From positions 1-7,780 of the forward strand of contig JAFGGF010000412.1 of assembly GCA_016930735.1 (NCBI GenBank): DNA of 7,780 nucleotides. Direction: 5' to 3'. Below, piece by piece: positions 7,020 to 7,780 of the stretch. Within the stretch, counting starts at the first letter, position 1. Each line of letters opens with the position of its first letter. The notes beneath the pieces were generated by a model. That model had not been told where the DNA came from, ran no database searches, and saw nothing but the letters and a program-made list of their open reading frames with translations. The DNA is from Prolixibacteraceae bacterium (GTDB lineage: Bacteria > Bacteroidota > Bacteroidia > Bacteroidales > Prolixibacteraceae). A program made the translations under genes and the position numbers.

Positions 7020-7029
7020 ATGAAATACA
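7012..7029 (+). repeat. Exact 9-bp tandem duplication across the start codon of the ApgM-family gene
   Basis: TGAAATACA occurs at 7012-7020 and again, directly adjoining, at 7021-7029. With the base before it, the first copy reads TTG AAA TAC in the same frame as the ATG AAA TAC that starts the gene. A 9-bp unit preserves the reading frame, so the duplication creates an alternative in-frame TTG start three codons upstream. Confidence 0.9.
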
Positions 7030-7780
7030 TTATAATTCTGGGTGATGGGATGGCAGATGAACCACTTGCAGCATACCGAAATAAAACCCCATTGCAAATG
7101 GCATATAAACCTAATATAGACTGGCTGGCAAAAAACGGGCAAAATGGTCTGCTGAAAACAGTTCCTGAAAGTATGCATCCTGGAAGTGAAATTGCCAACC
7201 TTTCAGTGATGGGTTACGATGTTGAAAAGGTTTTTGAAGGAAGGGGAGTTCTTGAAGCTGCAAGTATGGGAGTGGAAATTGAGAAAAACGACCTGGCGCT
7301 TCGTTGCAATCTGATTTGTGTGGAAAATGAAAAAATAAAAAATCATTCTGCGGGGCATATCTCCTCAGAAGAAGCAGCCGAACTGATAAAATACCTCAAT
7401 AAATCATTTGGAAATGAAAAGATTACTTTTTATCCGGGGGTTTCTTACCGTCATTTGCTGGTAATTAAAGATGGATTGAAAGACTTAAAATGTACCCCTC
7501 CCCATGATGTTGTTGGGACTCCGTTCAGGAATGTATTAATCAATCCAATATCAGAAGAAGCCCAAAAAACTGCTGATATGTTGAATTATTTAATTATCCG
7601 TTCAAAGTATTTGCTCGAAAATCATCCGGTAAATCAAAAAAGGAAAGCCGAAGGCAAGGATGTGGCAAATTTTATCTGGCCGTGGTCACCCGGTTACAAA
7701 CCTGCTATGAAAACCTTCAAGGAAAAGTATGGAATTGAAAAAGCTGCTGTGATTTCAGCTGTTGACCTGATTCAGGGAAT
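7020..7780 (+). CDS. ApgM-family protein (cofactor-independent phosphoglycerate mutase-like; possible homoserine kinase), 3' end cut
   Basis: The first 253 residues of a protein usually about 400 long, an alkaline-phosphatase-superfamily metalloenzyme of the archaeal-type phosphoglycerate mutase (ApgM) family. Visible hallmarks: ILGDGMAD with metal ligand D9, PGSEIANLSVMGY at 54-66 with S56 as likely nucleophile, GRGVLEAASMG at 74-84, the RCNL segment at 95-98, HSAGHISSEEA at 109-119, FYPGVSYRHLLV at 138-149, PPHDVVGTP at 160-168 and WPWSPGYKP at 220-228. The distal metal ligands lie beyond the window. The ATG at 7020 gives the family's typical N-terminus MKYIIILGDG; TTG 7011 is an in-frame alternative better spaced from AAGGAA at 6995-7000. 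The gene follows thrA on the same strand after 153 nt. Family membership is clear from the sequence. Whether it isomerises phosphoglycerate or phosphorylates homoserine is not settled by it; the context favours a threonine-pathway role, which is inference. Confidence 0.9.
   Translation, partial: MKYIIILGDGMADEPLAAYRNKTPLQMAYKPNIDWLAKNGQNGLLKTVPESMHPGSEIANLSVMGYDVEKVFEGRGVLEAASMGVEIEKNDLALRCNLICVENEKIKNHSAGHISSEEAAELIKYLNKSFGNEKITFYPGVSYRHLLVIKDGLKDLKCTPPHDVVGTPFRNVLINPISEEAQKTADMLNYLIIRSKYLLENHPVNQKRKAEGKDVANFIWPWSPGYKPAMKTFKEKYGIEKAAVISAVDLIQG

Noticed and set aside
6929..7198. Minus-strand open frames of 89 and 67 codons across the thrA-apgM spacer
   Set aside because: They are mostly antisense to the conserved ApgM N-terminus, and two overlapping frames with Phe/Ile/Cys-rich content suggest chance openness in A/T-rich DNA.

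Overview
The window looks like a chromosomal segment of an anaerobic or environmental member of the Bacteroidota, probably in the Bacteroidales/Marinilabiliales range. The evidence is moderate-to-low GC with A/T-rich spacers, almost no Shine-Dalgarno sequences, a Bacteroidota-type -7 promoter element (TAnnTTTG), a SPOR-domain protein with a Bacteroidota-style C-terminus, and a thrA gene followed by an ApgM-family gene. The organism call is inference from these features; no rRNA or other marker gene is present apart from recA.

Layout. Positions 1-2700 hold a compact minus-strand operon read right to left: a secreted TPR/SPOR protein, clpS, a short nfeD and the flotillin-like floA, which is cut by the window edge. 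The genes overlap by 4 nt, are separated by 4 nt, and overlap by 8 nt, so translational coupling is likely. A 156-nt divergent spacer (2701-2856) separates this operon from two plus-strand genes, bcp (PrxQ-type peroxiredoxin) and recA, which are only 10 nt apart and end at a strong intrinsic terminator (4373-4410). Next comes thrA, a fused aspartokinase/homoserine dehydrogenase of 808 residues. After a 153-nt spacer with a short imperfect repeat array, the window ends inside an ApgM-family gene (7020 onward).

Functional themes. The left operon combines envelope functions (SPOR peptidoglycan binding, flotillin/NfeD membrane microdomains) with an N-degron adaptor for Clp proteolysis. The middle pair joins peroxide detoxification to recombinational repair. 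The right block is threonine/methionine-branch amino-acid biosynthesis. Its second gene is annotated by homology as a phosphoglycerate mutase, but its position beside thrA makes a role as an alternative homoserine kinase plausible.

I see no mobile element, CRISPR array, RNA gene or clearly foreign segment. Most of the window is conserved housekeeping sequence, and the points worth a second look are contextual or in the spacers. No gene-free stretch exceeds about 160 nt.
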